Shown here one piece after another: positions 10,951 through 22,300 of a stretch of DNA of 64,000 nt. Under the pieces are notes generated by a model. It ran no database searches and was not told where the DNA came from. It worked only from the letters and a program-made list of their open reading frames with translations. Source of the stretch: Capitulum mitella (taxonomy: Eukaryota; Arthropoda; Thecostraca; Pollicipedomorpha; Pollicipedidae); the NCBI GenBank assembly GCA_030062745.1, contig CP099848.1, positions 1,269,501 through 1,333,500 of the forward strand, given 5' to 3'. The position numbers and the translations under genes are program-made. The number at the start of each line of letters is the position of its first letter. The first letter of the stretch is position 1.

Positions 10951-13900
10951 TGTTTTGGAGAGGCGAAACGGTTTTCGGATTCTGGCGATGCCGTTGAATG
11001 AGCTTTGCTGCTGTTCCTGTGCTAATCTGACGCCCCAGTTACTGTCACCGACGTGAAGCCTCGGATTACGCGGTATGGCCTTTGTAAAGTAGGTGTAAGT
11101 TCCATGACCTTTCCGAGCGTTTTTGAACTAACATTCATTTGCGTCTTGTTCCAAGAGTTAATTCATACTACATCTGAGGCATAACGCGTTTTAAACAAAC
11201 AGTCGTATCGTCGTTTTAATCACGCCGTTAGATAGGTTTGTACCTCACTCGAAGAGCGGTGGCTAAGTTTTTGTAATGTCACGTACTCACGTGATTACAG
11301 TACGTGATCACAGTACCAGCGTACTCACGAGGTGATTTTTCTGTGTTTACAAGCAGCGCACTCAGTCCTTTGATGTAACCCAACTGGTGAGCGATAGTCC
11401 TGTTTGGACAGTATTCGGCCCATTCCTCCGTTTCGGATGACGACCAGAGGGTGCCGTCCCATGAGCAGAAGAGGATGGGAGAACACCAAAGAACGAGATC
11501 CGCTGCTCAGATTTTTCGTCCAACAGTGGTGTGTCCATTAAAAATAGGACTTAGTTACCTCCATGAAATAAAGCATTGTGATTAATCACACGCAGTTTGA
11601 AGGCCAGCATAGCGTTTTGTACAGCTGCACAGAATGGAACTGCTGATGATAACGGCTTTGATGGAAGTATGATAAAATACGATGGCCTCAGGTGACGACG
11701 TAGCAATTTTTTTAACACCGCCTGTTGCCGGCCACGCCGCCGTTTCCACATCGCACTGTGGCCCGGCGGGGCGCGCGGACAGTACCCCGGCGCCAGGCGG
11801 GGCTTGGCAATGCTGACACAATCAAGTGATCGGCAAACACGGTTCGAGAAGGATATCTGAGGTATCGGTCAGCCGCAATCGGGCTCAGCCCGGTGCTGTC
11901 CGGCAGCAGATAGCGAAAGGTGGTCAGCACCAGAGGCGTAGGGACGATTTTAAACTTAGTGGAGCATGCTGTAGTTCAAAGAGAATTTTACCATGGAACA
12001 CCACGGGCTAGGTTCACCGTATTTGGTGATGTTGCCACCCTGCCCTACATGTCCATATGGTCTGCCACACCCAGGAATAGGGCAAGACTGAGTTGTGTTG
12101 TCAGCTACTCGCAGCGCATGGGAAAATGCCGGAGAACGCCGCAGCGGGTGCCCAACGTGGCCTCATCTATCGGTGAACACTTGACAGACTTGAGCTCTTG
12201 AGCGAATGCGGACAAGCACAATAAAAACGAGCAAGTCCAACAAAACCTCGGCCTAGAATCACATAAGATATCGCGCCTGGGTGTTTCACGTTTAGAAGCT
12301 TGGGATCGAAGCATATTAGGCATGAAAACGTTTATAAACTGGGCTCAGCCGGAAGCACTTCGAGGCGACTTCTAACCAGGCAACACCATATGGCCGTGCT
12401 AAACGAGTATAGGAGATGTGCGTGGTCTGCTGCTAGGTTACATTGAAGAAAACATCTGTTTGGGATTGCTGGGAAAGAACGGTTAAGTTCTACTCTCGGA
12501 TTAATGTGTCATGACCAAAACACCCTACGTTTAGGAAAGTAGTGCCTCATGGACATCGGCCAACTTCGATTCAGGAACTTTTTGGGCCCAGGAGACGGAC
12601 ACGCACTGACTACACAGATTAGTCATCCCCAGGAAGCAGCATTTGATGCCAATGCGTACTTTCCGGAGCCCCTGAAATTAAAAGCGATTACCACGACCTT
12701 ATAATTACAAGCAGCTTTTACGAGAAATATTGTTTAAAAAAAATTATTAATAATAAGGTAACAAACGAAAGGAAACACAAACAAGGTGGAGGAATATCAT
12801 ATGATATCATCTTTTAAAGATTGTCTTCATGCACCGGATTAACTAAAAATGTTTTAAGATGTCTTCAGAACTTGTAGTTTTATTCCCAAGCAGTCATGAC
12901 TGATGCCGCTGAAATGCTTGCGTGACGTATGCCTTAGAAAAGAAAAAGGAAGGAATAAACATGCGCCAGGGAGCTTGAATTTGGTAGAGAATTAAACAAA
13001 GCATTGGCTGCGCTTTACAAAAGAAAAAAAACTGTAACCTTGAGAGCGCAAAGAAGAGCAGGGCGTTCCGCTGCTCGGTGTGTGGCGCGCTGTTTGAAGG
13101 TATGTCTGGCGAGAAATAATAGAGGACTGTACATAGCCTGAGAACTGCTTTTAGTTTACGTCACTCCAGATATGATTAAGACCCGGTTTCAAACCGTTTT
13201 TCGCGTGGTTCATCATATGAGTCAAGAAATCTCGAGAATAGAGAGTTGGTTGGGTTCTCTTCGTTTTTTTTCCTTTGGTAGAGCGAATACATTTTTACTG
13301 TATGTATCTAAAGGAAGTGAGCTGCAAAGCAAGCACCACAAAAACTGCATGTATTAAACGATGCAATTGGGACAGTGCTTCGAAGGAAATGCAGCCTTCT
13401 GGTTCTTACGCTGAATCAGGAGCGGTGGAACCTCTGGAGACGGAGGGAGGAAGGGGGGGGGGGGTGCGACGTGATTTCATCATGTTTCTTTCCATGCAAC
13501 ACTATAGGATTCATGTTAAATGTTGCCTTAAGTCGGGGAACAGCTGCTCGTCCTCCGCACCTGCCCTGAATTGTATGAAAGCGGTTCCTACTGGAACTGC
13601 GACGATGTCGTGCATTGGAGACATTCTTTAGCTTAAAGCAGGTAGTCTGCATAATGTGGGTCTTCTGTATTACGTTTGGCTGGGACCGTTAAAAATCAGA
13701 TGCCTGTTTTGCTGCTCTACCCATTCAGTTACTTGATTTGATTACCAACTCAGATAGACTGATTAACTGCTTAATTTACCTAGCGTTATTTTGGCTTCCT
13801 TCCGTCTTGACATGAAATTAGCCAAAATAACCTATTGTAACGATGAATGTAATGAATTTTGTAGTGTTCGTAAGTGAAGCAATTTTTTAAGCTGATGTTA

Positions 13901-13993
13901 GACGGTCTTGTTGTCAGGGGAAGGCCAAAGTACCCGCACATGGTTTCTCTTTTCGCGACTGCCAACTCAGCAATGTTTTTTTTTTGTCAGCAG
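10951..13993. other. Spacer or 5' intron of the MARCH-like gene
   Basis: Moderate to AT-rich DNA with no coding signal. A 12-base G run lies near 13455. The segment ends in a T-rich tract and CAG acceptor at 13993. Part or all of it may be the first intron of the ligase gene. Confidence 0.4.
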
Positions 13994-13999
13994 GTCACA

Positions 14000-16900
14000 A
14001 TGGCGGCCCCCGGGGCGGACCAGGGACCCGGCGGCTCGGCCCCGGGGATTGTACCCAAAGAGCTGCCGCCGGCCGCGCCTGCCTTATCGCCGACTGCCGA
14101 CGCAGCCCCGCCGGTCCCACTGTCTCCGGATGTCGCCGCGGCCATCTGCTCCGAGCCTTCCCTCCGCAGCGCTGCGGCCAGGCAGGGCGAGGACGAAATC
14201 CCCATCCGAGTGGCGGCGAAAGACGGACCCCCTGGCTCGAGCTCCGCTGAGCACGGACCTAGCGACCATCGGACGCCTGTGGACGACGCGCCGGACGGGG
14301 CGACGGCCGAGGACGGAATGTCTGACGGGGCAGACGCGGACCGCACTGCAGACGGTCGGAAGGCCGACGACAGTGCGCTGGACGGACGGGCGGCTGAGGG
14401 CAGCGCGCCGGGCCGGGCGGCGGTCGAGGATGGCCGCTCGCTGGACGGCGCCGGGCGCGCCGGCGCCGCCGCGAGCCGACCGTGGCCGGCCGGCTCGCCG
14501 CCCGGCCTGGTGCTCTCGCTGCCGGACGTGCGCTGCTGCCGCCCGCAGCCGGAGCTGGGTGGCTCGGCGCCGGCCGCCGCCACGCCGCCGTCGCATGCGG
14601 CGGCGGCCGCCAGCTCGTCGCCGGCGACCGGCGAGGTGAGCCCGCCGGGCTGGGATCGGCTCCCCGCCGCCGGGTCTCCGGCCGCTCGCTGCTGTCCTGA
14701 TCTTTGGACCGCGATGTTTTGGGACGCGGCGCCGCTGGCGAGCGCGCTCGCGAATCACGAGCTGCTGATGCGGCGTTTGGCGCGCTGTCAATTTCGCCCG
14801 TGGTCCATAGTCTGCTGCGTCCGGACGGTCTTCTGCCGTCTCATCTGTCGTTTCCGCCGTAACTGACAGTCTACCGCTGTTTCTGCTGTCACCGGTGACC
14901 GGCCGTTGCCTCCGCTGTGGCTGACGGCCGCCGTCTGTCCGCCAGAGTTCGGCGTCCCGGCTGTCGGCCGGCTCGGGGATCCGGCGCGCACCGCAGTCCA
15001 CGGCGTCTCGCACCTCGCACGCCTCGCCGATGAGCAGCGTGGGCCCATTCTGCCGCATCTGCCATGAGGGTGCGTACGGCGCCTGCCCTGCCGGCACAGA
15101 CACCGGTTTCCATGGCGTTAATGACAGCTGATTTCCTGCTACAAGCGAGAATGGGGGGCTGCTGATAGCTTTCTGTCGCCATAGCCACCTGGCAGTTGAC
15201 TGTTGCAGGCGAGAGCCGCAAGCCGCTGATAATCAACCGGCTCTGCTGCAGTCGAGAGCTGAGAGTTGCTGATTTTCGTATCTCCCATATCTCTGCTCTA
15301 GGCGGGGCTGGAAGTTGGTGATCTTTATATCACTTGCCACCAGCTGTGATCAGCTGGTCTTCTGGTGCCAGCAAGAGCCAGGAGCTGCTGATCGTTATGT
15401 TTCGCGTACCCAGCTGATAACCAGCCTGCTATGCCGAAGGAGAGGGCGAGAACAAATGATCTTTATATCGCTTGGGACCAGCTGATGACGAGTAGGCTTT
15501 GTTGCAGACGTGAAGCGGGAGATGCTGATCGTTATGTGGCCCGTCGCCGGCTGATGCTCAGCCGTCTCTGCTGCAGGCGAGAGCCGGGAGCTGCTGATCT
15601 CGCCGTGCCGCTGTGCCGGCTCGGTCGGGCTCGTCCACGTCTCCTGCATCGAGAAGTGGCTGTCGGCGGCCAACAAGGACTCGTGCGAAATCTGCATGTA
15701 CAAATACGTCACCGAGCGCCGGCCCAAGCCGCTCTTCGAGGTCCGTTCGGCGCCGGATGTGGGCCAGTTCCGGGCGTTGTGCCTGTGCCCGTGAGCGCCG
15801 GTTGAAGACGGCTGGTGATTAGAGTGGTTATGCGTTAATTGTGTTAAACGTCCGGTCGGTCGAGGCGCGTGAGCTTTCATATCTGACGCCGAGAAGCGGT
15901 CAGCAGGGAAACAGCTACTCTTGACTTAGTGCCCGGTGCTGCCGTCTCGATCTCCCGCCAAAGGCACCACTTGAGCTCTCAGCCTCCATTCTCTGCGCAG
16001 TTTCTCGTGCTGTTTCGTTCACAGTGGAGTATGGCATTGGCTACTCATGCTCGGCTGGCCTGGCTGCCGCCCATCGCTTGTCACGTGGCGCTGACGCTGT
16101 TACAGTGGCTGCTGAACCCCTCCAGCCCGGAGGACGCCAGGAACCTGCTCGGAGACGTCATCTGCTTCTTCCTGCTGACGGCGCTGGCCGTCATTGCCGC
16201 CTACCTCTGCCTCATGGGTCAGTCCGGTGCGATCGGCGGAGCGGTCGATCACGCTTGCGGCGGGCGTCGTGATAGTCATTAGCGCTGTGGGCTGTACTGA
16301 TGCAGCGGATGTCACCGCCGTCCGCTGTACACCGGTTACCAGCAGCACCGCGCGGGGCTGGCTGGTGTAGGTTTGCCGTGTAGAATCGTAGCTGGGTTTG
16401 TTCCGGGCGTCATTTAACTTTTCTGAGCTGTCGGAGTTCACTGGTCAGATGTCTGCTTCCGGGACCTGTGTACTTTTCATGAGCGAATGAATCAAGACTG
16501 GGTTGAGAACAAATGCATAACCGTACAAGCATTCCAACGTTATGCCCAGTGCCGCCCATGCAAGTTTTTTTTGTTTGGAGTGATTAGTGGCATAATTAGA
16601 GGAGGTACCTGGCCTGCGGTAATAAGTTCGGCTTTACACAAAGGAGGCCGCAAAAGAAGAAAAAAGCATTTCCAGGTCAGAATGCTTGGTTTAATGATTA
16701 TATGTAGCCCATTCACGCCAGTCAAAACGGGTCGTGCAAGTTAAGTTATTTTCAAAATTTTGCAAGTGTCATTAGTTTCTTATGCTGTCAGCGTATGCTT
16801 CATTTCTTTTGAAATGCTTGATTTTAAATAAACATTATGAAAAACATGCCTCGCCACCCATAAATTTTCGCGCATCCTGCCGTGTGCCTTTTCTCTTAAT

Positions 16901-18352
16901 GTATTCATTTTATGTATCATTTTGTATGATACATAATGTATCATTTTAACTCTGGGACGCTTTCAGTACGTCTTGGCGACCAGAAGATGGTGACTAATAT
17001 TTGCATTTTTATCCTTAATTTAAAACCGTCCTCATTTGTGCATGGTCTGCTGCACAGGTAGCGGAGTGAACCCGTTACATCTATTCGATTGAGCAAATCA
17101 TTCGTTTTTTTCTTATATTTTCATGTTGGTGTTTTCACCGTGCCGTTTTGACGGGCCCGGCCTGTACCCGGTCTAATGACGTTACGCCGCGCCGCCTCGC
17201 AGGTGCGTCCCACTACCTGTCGTACAAGACGCAGTGGGAGGCGACCGGCCTGGTGGTGCTGGGCCTGCTCATATCGTCCATCTACTTCATCTGGCTGGTG
17301 GTCACGTGCCGGTGAGCGGACATTCCCAGTGTCGCGGTCTGGGAACGGTGCAGGGCTGGCGGTGCGGGGTCCGGTCGCTCACGGCGCGGCGCGTCGCGGA
17401 CGCCGCCCGGCCGGAGTGGGTGTCAGCGGCTGGAAGCGGGGGAGAGCGCGGAGGACGGATGGACTGCTGTTTTGGTGGTCAGATCCGGATGTCGGATCCG
17501 GAGCCATGGGAGTCGCCACGCAAGGGAAGCCTGAAGTTTAAACAAATGATGTGGTAGGCCGTCTCGTGTTACCATTGATGAAGGCAGTTTCTCTCGTTCA
17601 GGCGAGGCCCGCCTCACGCAAACGTGGGGAGGAAAGGCACGAAAGCACCCTTCGTGCCACGTATATCGCCGTCATCACCCGGGGAGTAATTGCGCTTCGA
17701 TGCGAATACCACATCTGGAGGTTTTTATGCAGCCAGTCGTAATGTGGCCTACATTGATCCCCGATTTATAATGAAGATGAGTTGTTTACGCGGAGCGACG
17801 GTTTACTTCCTTGTTTTGCGTTGCCTTGGCGAAGCGTAAAGGCAAACTCAACGGGGAAAATGACTTGAGCTGCTGATGCCGGCAACCAGCTATCCAGCCC
17901 CTTGAGAAAACTGAGAACGGTTATTTTCTGGCGGTCCTGATGGGCCGCTCGGTTGTGGCGCGGCCGGCTGCCCACCCAGGACGGCCGCTGACCGCGCTCC
18001 GACCGCCAGGTACCACTGGCGCGTCTGGCACGACTGGCGCCACACCCACCAGGACGTCCACCTGCTGGAGATGAAGCGGCGCTCCCACTCGACGCTCGAG
18101 CTCAACAACAACAGCCAGCGGCCGGCGGCCGGCGGCGGCTCCGGGCCCGCGCCGCTCCTCCCGCCCGTGCTCTGCCTCGGCTGCCAGGGCGGCTCCTACT
18201 CGTGCGCCCGCTGCTGCGCCTGCCCCCACCACGCCGTCCAGCTGGAGGCGGCCGCCGCCGACGATGACGTCTTCGAGGAGGGTGGCGCCCCGGCCGGCCT
18301 CCGTGGGCTGCCGGCCGACAACGGCGCGCCCGGCGGGCGCCGCGCCAAGTGA
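14000..18352 (+). CDS. MARCH-family (RING-CH) membrane E3 ubiquitin ligase, 6 coding exons
   Basis: RING-CH ligases transfer ubiquitin to membrane proteins and steer their endocytosis and sorting. Exons are 14000-14635 (acceptor just upstream at 13993), 14946-15069, 15577-15740, 16106-16217, 17203-17311 and 18010-18352. Phases agree and give 495 residues. The RING-CH ligands are all present in family order: C248, C251, C264, C266, H274, C277, C290, C293, with W281 in the usual place. Two membrane segments follow, at about 324-345 and 361-381 (GLLISSIYFIWLVV), with the finger and the tail expected in the cytosol. The arrangement is closest to MARCHF2/MARCHF3, which have about 250 residues. This protein differs in a long, acidic, Ala/Asp/Gly-rich N-terminus of about 247 residues and a tail with a Cys-rich patch (CLGCQGG, CARCCACPHH). 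Exon 2 could instead start at 15035 or 15038, or a shorter form could begin at M241 (15030). The phase-0 acceptor at 14945 fits best. Confidence 0.9.
14240..14450 (+). repeat. Degenerate Asp/Gly/Ala-coding repeats in ligase exon 1
   Basis: The DNA repeats GACGGACGGG- and GCGGCCGAGGAC-like blocks, producing recurrent AEDG, SDGA, ADGRK, LDGR and VEDGR peptides. The segment is predicted to be disordered from composition alone. It looks like coding sequence expanded by slippage. Confidence 0.5.
14636..14945 (+). other. Intron 1 of the MARCH-like coding region
   Basis: The donor is GAG|gtgagc at 14636 and the acceptor is ccgccag at 14945. The intron is 310 bp. The start is GC-rich; the rest is pyrimidine-rich with TCTGTC-type repeats. 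Confidence 0.75.
15132..15600 (+). repeat. Tandem array of intron 2 / exon 3 junction copies
   Basis: Copies of the exon 3 start (GCGAGAGCCGGGAGCTGCTGAT) preceded by a CTGCTGCAG-like acceptor begin near 15145, 15209, 15252, 15302, 15372, 15440, 15508 and 15577. Spacings are 64, 43, 50, 70, 68, 68 and 69 bp. The copy at 15577 is the real exon 3 start. CAG or TAG is kept just before the copies at 15209, 15252, 15302, 15372 and 15508. Between copies there is a shared GATC(G/T)TTAT...CAGCTGAT segment. Copies at 15145 and 15440 are the most decayed. Confidence 0.85.
15741..16105 (+). other. Intron 3 of the MARCH-like gene
   Basis: The donor is GAG|gtccgt (weak) and the acceptor is ctgttacag|TGG. 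Length is 365 bp. Nothing else was recognised in it. Confidence 0.75.
16218..17202 (+). other. Intron 4 of the MARCH-like gene
   Basis: The donor is ATGG|gtcagt and the acceptor is cctcgcag. Length is 985 bp. It contains an 11-bp perfect inverted repeat at 16910-16936 (TTATGTATCAT, 5-base loop, ATGATACATAA) followed by a further partial copy. Otherwise it is AT-rich spacer. Confidence 0.8.
17312..18009 (+). other. Intron 5 of the MARCH-like gene
   Basis: The donor is TGCCG|gtgagc and the acceptor is gaccgccag|GTAC. Length is 698 bp. The left part is GC-rich, the middle moderate. Nothing else was recognised. Confidence 0.8.
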
Positions 18353-19134
18353 TGGCGGCGTGACATCTAGCGTCGGAATGACCAATTCAGGCCTAGCAAA
18401 TACTCGCTAGGTGGCCGGTATATTATCCCCTCTCAACGGCCGTGTACGATCGTTGGCTGGCTCAGCATGCGACGGATGAATTTCATTGCTGGGCCTAGCG
18501 GCGAGGATACAACCTCAGGTGCGTAAGATCCGCGCTAGATGGCGCTGTCCTGCTGCCAGAATCTCGACGCTTATAAATGTTTTTTGGCTAACCGGTATGA
18601 TTTTGTTTTTCATGATTTCATTGTTGAACTTCTGAATATGCTTTCTTGTTGTGTTAATGCATGCTGCCGTTCGTTGTGACAAATTGCGAGTCGTGATGTT
18701 CATCAATACACCTGTTGTTTCTCAGTTTTGTTCTCAGGCGCGTCCAGCCTGAGTTTTTTCACCCCGTCTCGTCTCAGACCTCTGGTCACTCAAGCTCGAT
18801 CGAACAGGGCTCACACCGGCTAAGCCTGAACAGAGCTGCATTGGTCGGGATAAAAGGTTTTAAAAAGTGTTGAATTCTCGCTGTTTTCCAGCGTAATCCA
18901 CCAGCCTCGAGGTGTGAGGGGATTTCAGAGTACGTATGTAGCAGTGCAGGCCTCTTTTCCACCTGATCCGCAGTGCTGGAACGACCGAAGAAGTCTAACA
19001 AGCCAACCAATCGGCCATTTTTGCTGTGGCTAGGTAGAACTACAATCTGACTTTACAGCCGTGTGACTTTCAGACGTTACGCAGTCGCAGCAGTTCTTGA
19101 TCGAGCACTCGCTGGAAAACTTTAGCTGCAATGG
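18353..19134. other. 3' flank of the MARCH-like gene
   Basis: No canonical AATAAA is evident close to the stop codon at 18350-18352, so the 3' end of the transcript is undetermined. No other gene is seen. Confidence 0.4.
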
Positions 19135-19300
19135 CTCTAAAACATGTAAACATGTTTTAGAGTTTCTTCGTAAGCTTCTGCATAAGTTCTCCGAAATTCT
19201 AAAGCCACTTATTTCTCCATGAAGTGGCTGCAGTCGTGGCTCGCGCGCTTTGTACAAAAAACTAAGTTTTTGTTTGTACAAAAAAGCTTGATTTTTGTTC
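19135..19300. repeat. Cluster of short inverted repeats
   Basis: A perfect 12-bp stem with a 4-base loop lies at 19135-19162 (CTCTAAAACATG / CATGTTTTAGAG). A 7-bp stem GCCACTT/AAGTGGC lies at about 19202-19226. An imperfect longer stem built on TTTGTACAAA...GTACAAA lies at about 19251-19286. No transposon ends or gene are associated with them. Confidence 0.7.
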
Positions 19301-22300
19301 GTAAGCGCACACCCTGCGTGACGGCTGAAAGCTCGCACCACCAACCCATTTCTCACCCAGTCTGGCTAGACGGGTCCCCATTCTGTCCTGCTCGCGTGAG
19401 CTTAAGGACTGGAGATACGGTCAATGTTATTGCTCCGCCATTTTGTTTTACTTCACTCTCGGACGGGCCGCATGACCGTCGCCAGGGCCTTCCGAGGACA
19501 AAGGCCTTTTGTTTTTGTTTTTGTTAGGGGGGCGACGTTTTCTGCACTTAACGTTTATATGCAACATTTTATTTGCATGACGTGTTTTACACAGACTTTT
19601 ACGGCAACTAATGTTTCCCAGTGTACTGGACCGATTTTGACGAATCGGTACTCAAGTGAATGCTAGTGATTGTCTGAATTAAGTTATGCGGAACACATAA
19701 AATGTCTGTAACGCATGTGGGAGACAAAAAAGAGCAAAACGCCGTTCTTCGTAGCAAATGTTCATCTGCCTCCAACTCTCTTCTCCATTTTGGTTTTCAT
19801 TAGCTTCGCGACATGTTAAACAGAGTAGCGATCGTTTGTGCTATGGTGATCACGAAAACAAGGAACAGTTATAAGCGCGCTTGTTTTTGTTGATTATTCT
19901 TGGTTTATTCTCCACATTACCAGTTCTCCAACGCAACACCAGCACTATTGACGAAGAGACATTTCCAAATTTGGTGTGGCAAGAACAACTTACAGGCTAT
20001 TTCCTTCCATGCAACACCATCGGGCTAACGTCAAAAATTTTCACAGTTGGTGTGGCAGACGCCATACTTGCTATATGCTTCCATGACCAGCACTTTTTTA
20101 CGTTGCCGTTCACGAAGTCGGTCTCCGGAGCCAGTGCCAAGGTTATGAATGTGGCGTTTTGGAGTCGTCAGTGGTGTAAGAGCTAATTCGAGACACAAAC
20201 AAACATGGATGGTGCAAGCAATATGATGGGCACAAACGCCGAAGCGCAGTTCTTAATTACTGCGTGGTCAGACAACCAAACAAATGGAAACGGTCTAGTC
20301 TTTCGCCTGCAAGTTACTGTTTTTGCAACTGGCTCCGACCAGACCGTTTCACTTGTCGAACTCCGCCGTACGTGTTCGCCTCATGGATGTCATCATGAAA
20401 CTGAAATCAGTTAATTACGTCGTTTGTTGATTAAACTGAAATCAGTTAGTCGTTTATCTCGAACCGAGAAAATTTCGTGACGCGAAGAAACCTCGATCGT
20501 CAATTACGATCCAGGTTTCCAACCAGTTGCAGCAAAGCGTTGGATGGCAGCGTCTCCTTACGAAGTTACCTGTATCCTCCCAAACAATTTGTTTAGGCCG
20601 GACTGATGCTCAGTTTGCATGTATGTAAGTACCATTAAAATCATGAGATTGTGAAACGATGGCCTCCGATGTCGACAAGTCACTGATGCATTTGAAAAGA
20701 TCACAGCTGCCTCGGCTTGCTCCTGGAAGCGTCTGGACCCGCGTGCGGCCGTATGGAACGCCACATTCTGGAGGATCTGTAAACAAAAACTGCGAAGTCA
20801 CCAGATGCCAGCGCAGCATGTCCGACTTGGACCGCGGGAAAGCCACGGGATGGGCGGGAATCGAACCGTGCGAAAACCGAGCTGAAGTGCATTGCCGGTG
20901 TAACTGGTTCGAGAAAGGAAGCCCATCAACAGCGGCTCTTGCAGGGAGCTTAGCCACCAAGTGGTCGACCGTAAGGCGGCAAGCCATTCGTGATAACCCA
21001 TTAACAGTAACGATAACGCGGAACCCCTCTGGCCTCAGGCGCCGGAAATGGGTAATGAATATGCAAATGCGTCGGTCATTGAATTCATGCACTGAAGGTG
21101 AGATTAGACGAACGTAACCAAATTCTGGATTGTAGTCATGAATATTCGGCATATTGCCTCCGTCACATGCATTCTTCGTACAGAGTTTGGGCCTATGGGA
21201 TTCCTGATTGTCATGAGATGATCTGATGCTTCTAATTATTGTTTTACACAAGCATGGTTATGCAAGTGTCTACCAAAGGAAACGGTGGCGCCTGAGCTCG
21301 AATTCATGGCCTAATTACTGGACCAATATATTACTTCTTGCCTGTCAGAAATGACCCACGTTAGGGTCAGAAATACTTCTCATTTGCATTAACATTCGCC
21401 GGGATTTGAGCCTGCCATCTTCCGGAGTGAAACCGGTGGGGGTTTCTCTCATCGCTCTGTGAACTAAATGCGGCTCGTACCGATACTAAGCTAAGTGATA
21501 AGATTGGTACCTAGTGCCATGCGAGCCACATTCTCGGTCTTTCCGATTCTCCAGTTCGGCCGGTGTTGATGACCATTGCATTGTCCCATGGTGGTCTGTG
21601 AACTCCCTCGTACCGTTTACTCTGCCCCCCCCCGGCTAATCGCACCCCCTCGGAGGGCGGCTCATTTATGTTCTTGCTGTGCGGCTTACGGTGGCCGACC
21701 AAATTCATCTTGATGCCATTTACCGCGAGTGCATTTAGTGATGACGGCCGTCACCTTGACCTGGTCAGGATTTGCCTTTAAGGGCGTGCACGCGCTCAGG
21801 ATGTCATACGAGCCGGTCGAGAGGAGTCACATTAACTCGTGATCACAGGAAAAACACTAAAGAAACTTTGGAGAGCTGTGAATAACACTTGACCCTTCCA
21901 TGTCATTGACTTCGCTGCCGTGGTAATTTCCAGTCACCTTAAACTGCTTCACGTATCTGACGCCCGACGGGATTGGCGCCTCACAAGCCATCGTCGATTA
22001 TTTGACGCACACCTTGTCAACACGGCGCCCGCTCAGCTGGTGCGGGCAGCCTGTGGGCCCTGACTCACTCCTGCTAACATGCCCGTCCGCACGCCACCAC
22101 CACGCGGCGGGTCCGTCCCTCGCGCCTCACTGCCATTCGTACGACTGCCGAACGGCGCTCGCATGCGTCCCCTGGCGCCCTCAGCCCCAGCTCCCGGAGG
22201 CGGTGAGTTGTTCAAGTCGGGTAGTTGCAGCGGAGCGTTGAGGGCACGGATGCGTGAGATGAGTGCTCTTGTTGAGTGCACGCGGCATTGTTGCTTGTTT

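Noticed and set aside
15030-15069. Using M241 (15030) as the only start of the MARCH-like protein
   Set aside because: The open frame extends upstream to a phase-0 acceptor at 14945 that joins exon 1 exactly. The short form stays possible as an isoform but is not needed.
19270-19290. A 15-16 base match to the core of a Gateway attB1 site (TTTGTACAAAAAAGC), suggesting vector contamination
   Set aside because: It sits inside a natural imperfect hairpin of TTTGTACAAA words, the flanking attB1 bases do not match, and no other vector sequence is nearby.
20610-21251. A 213-codon minus-strand frame containing an exact Pol III B-box (GGTTCGATTCC near 20860), considered as a tRNA-derived SINE or gene
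   Set aside because: No A box lies at tRNA or SINE spacing, no cloverleaf can be drawn, and the frame has no domain.
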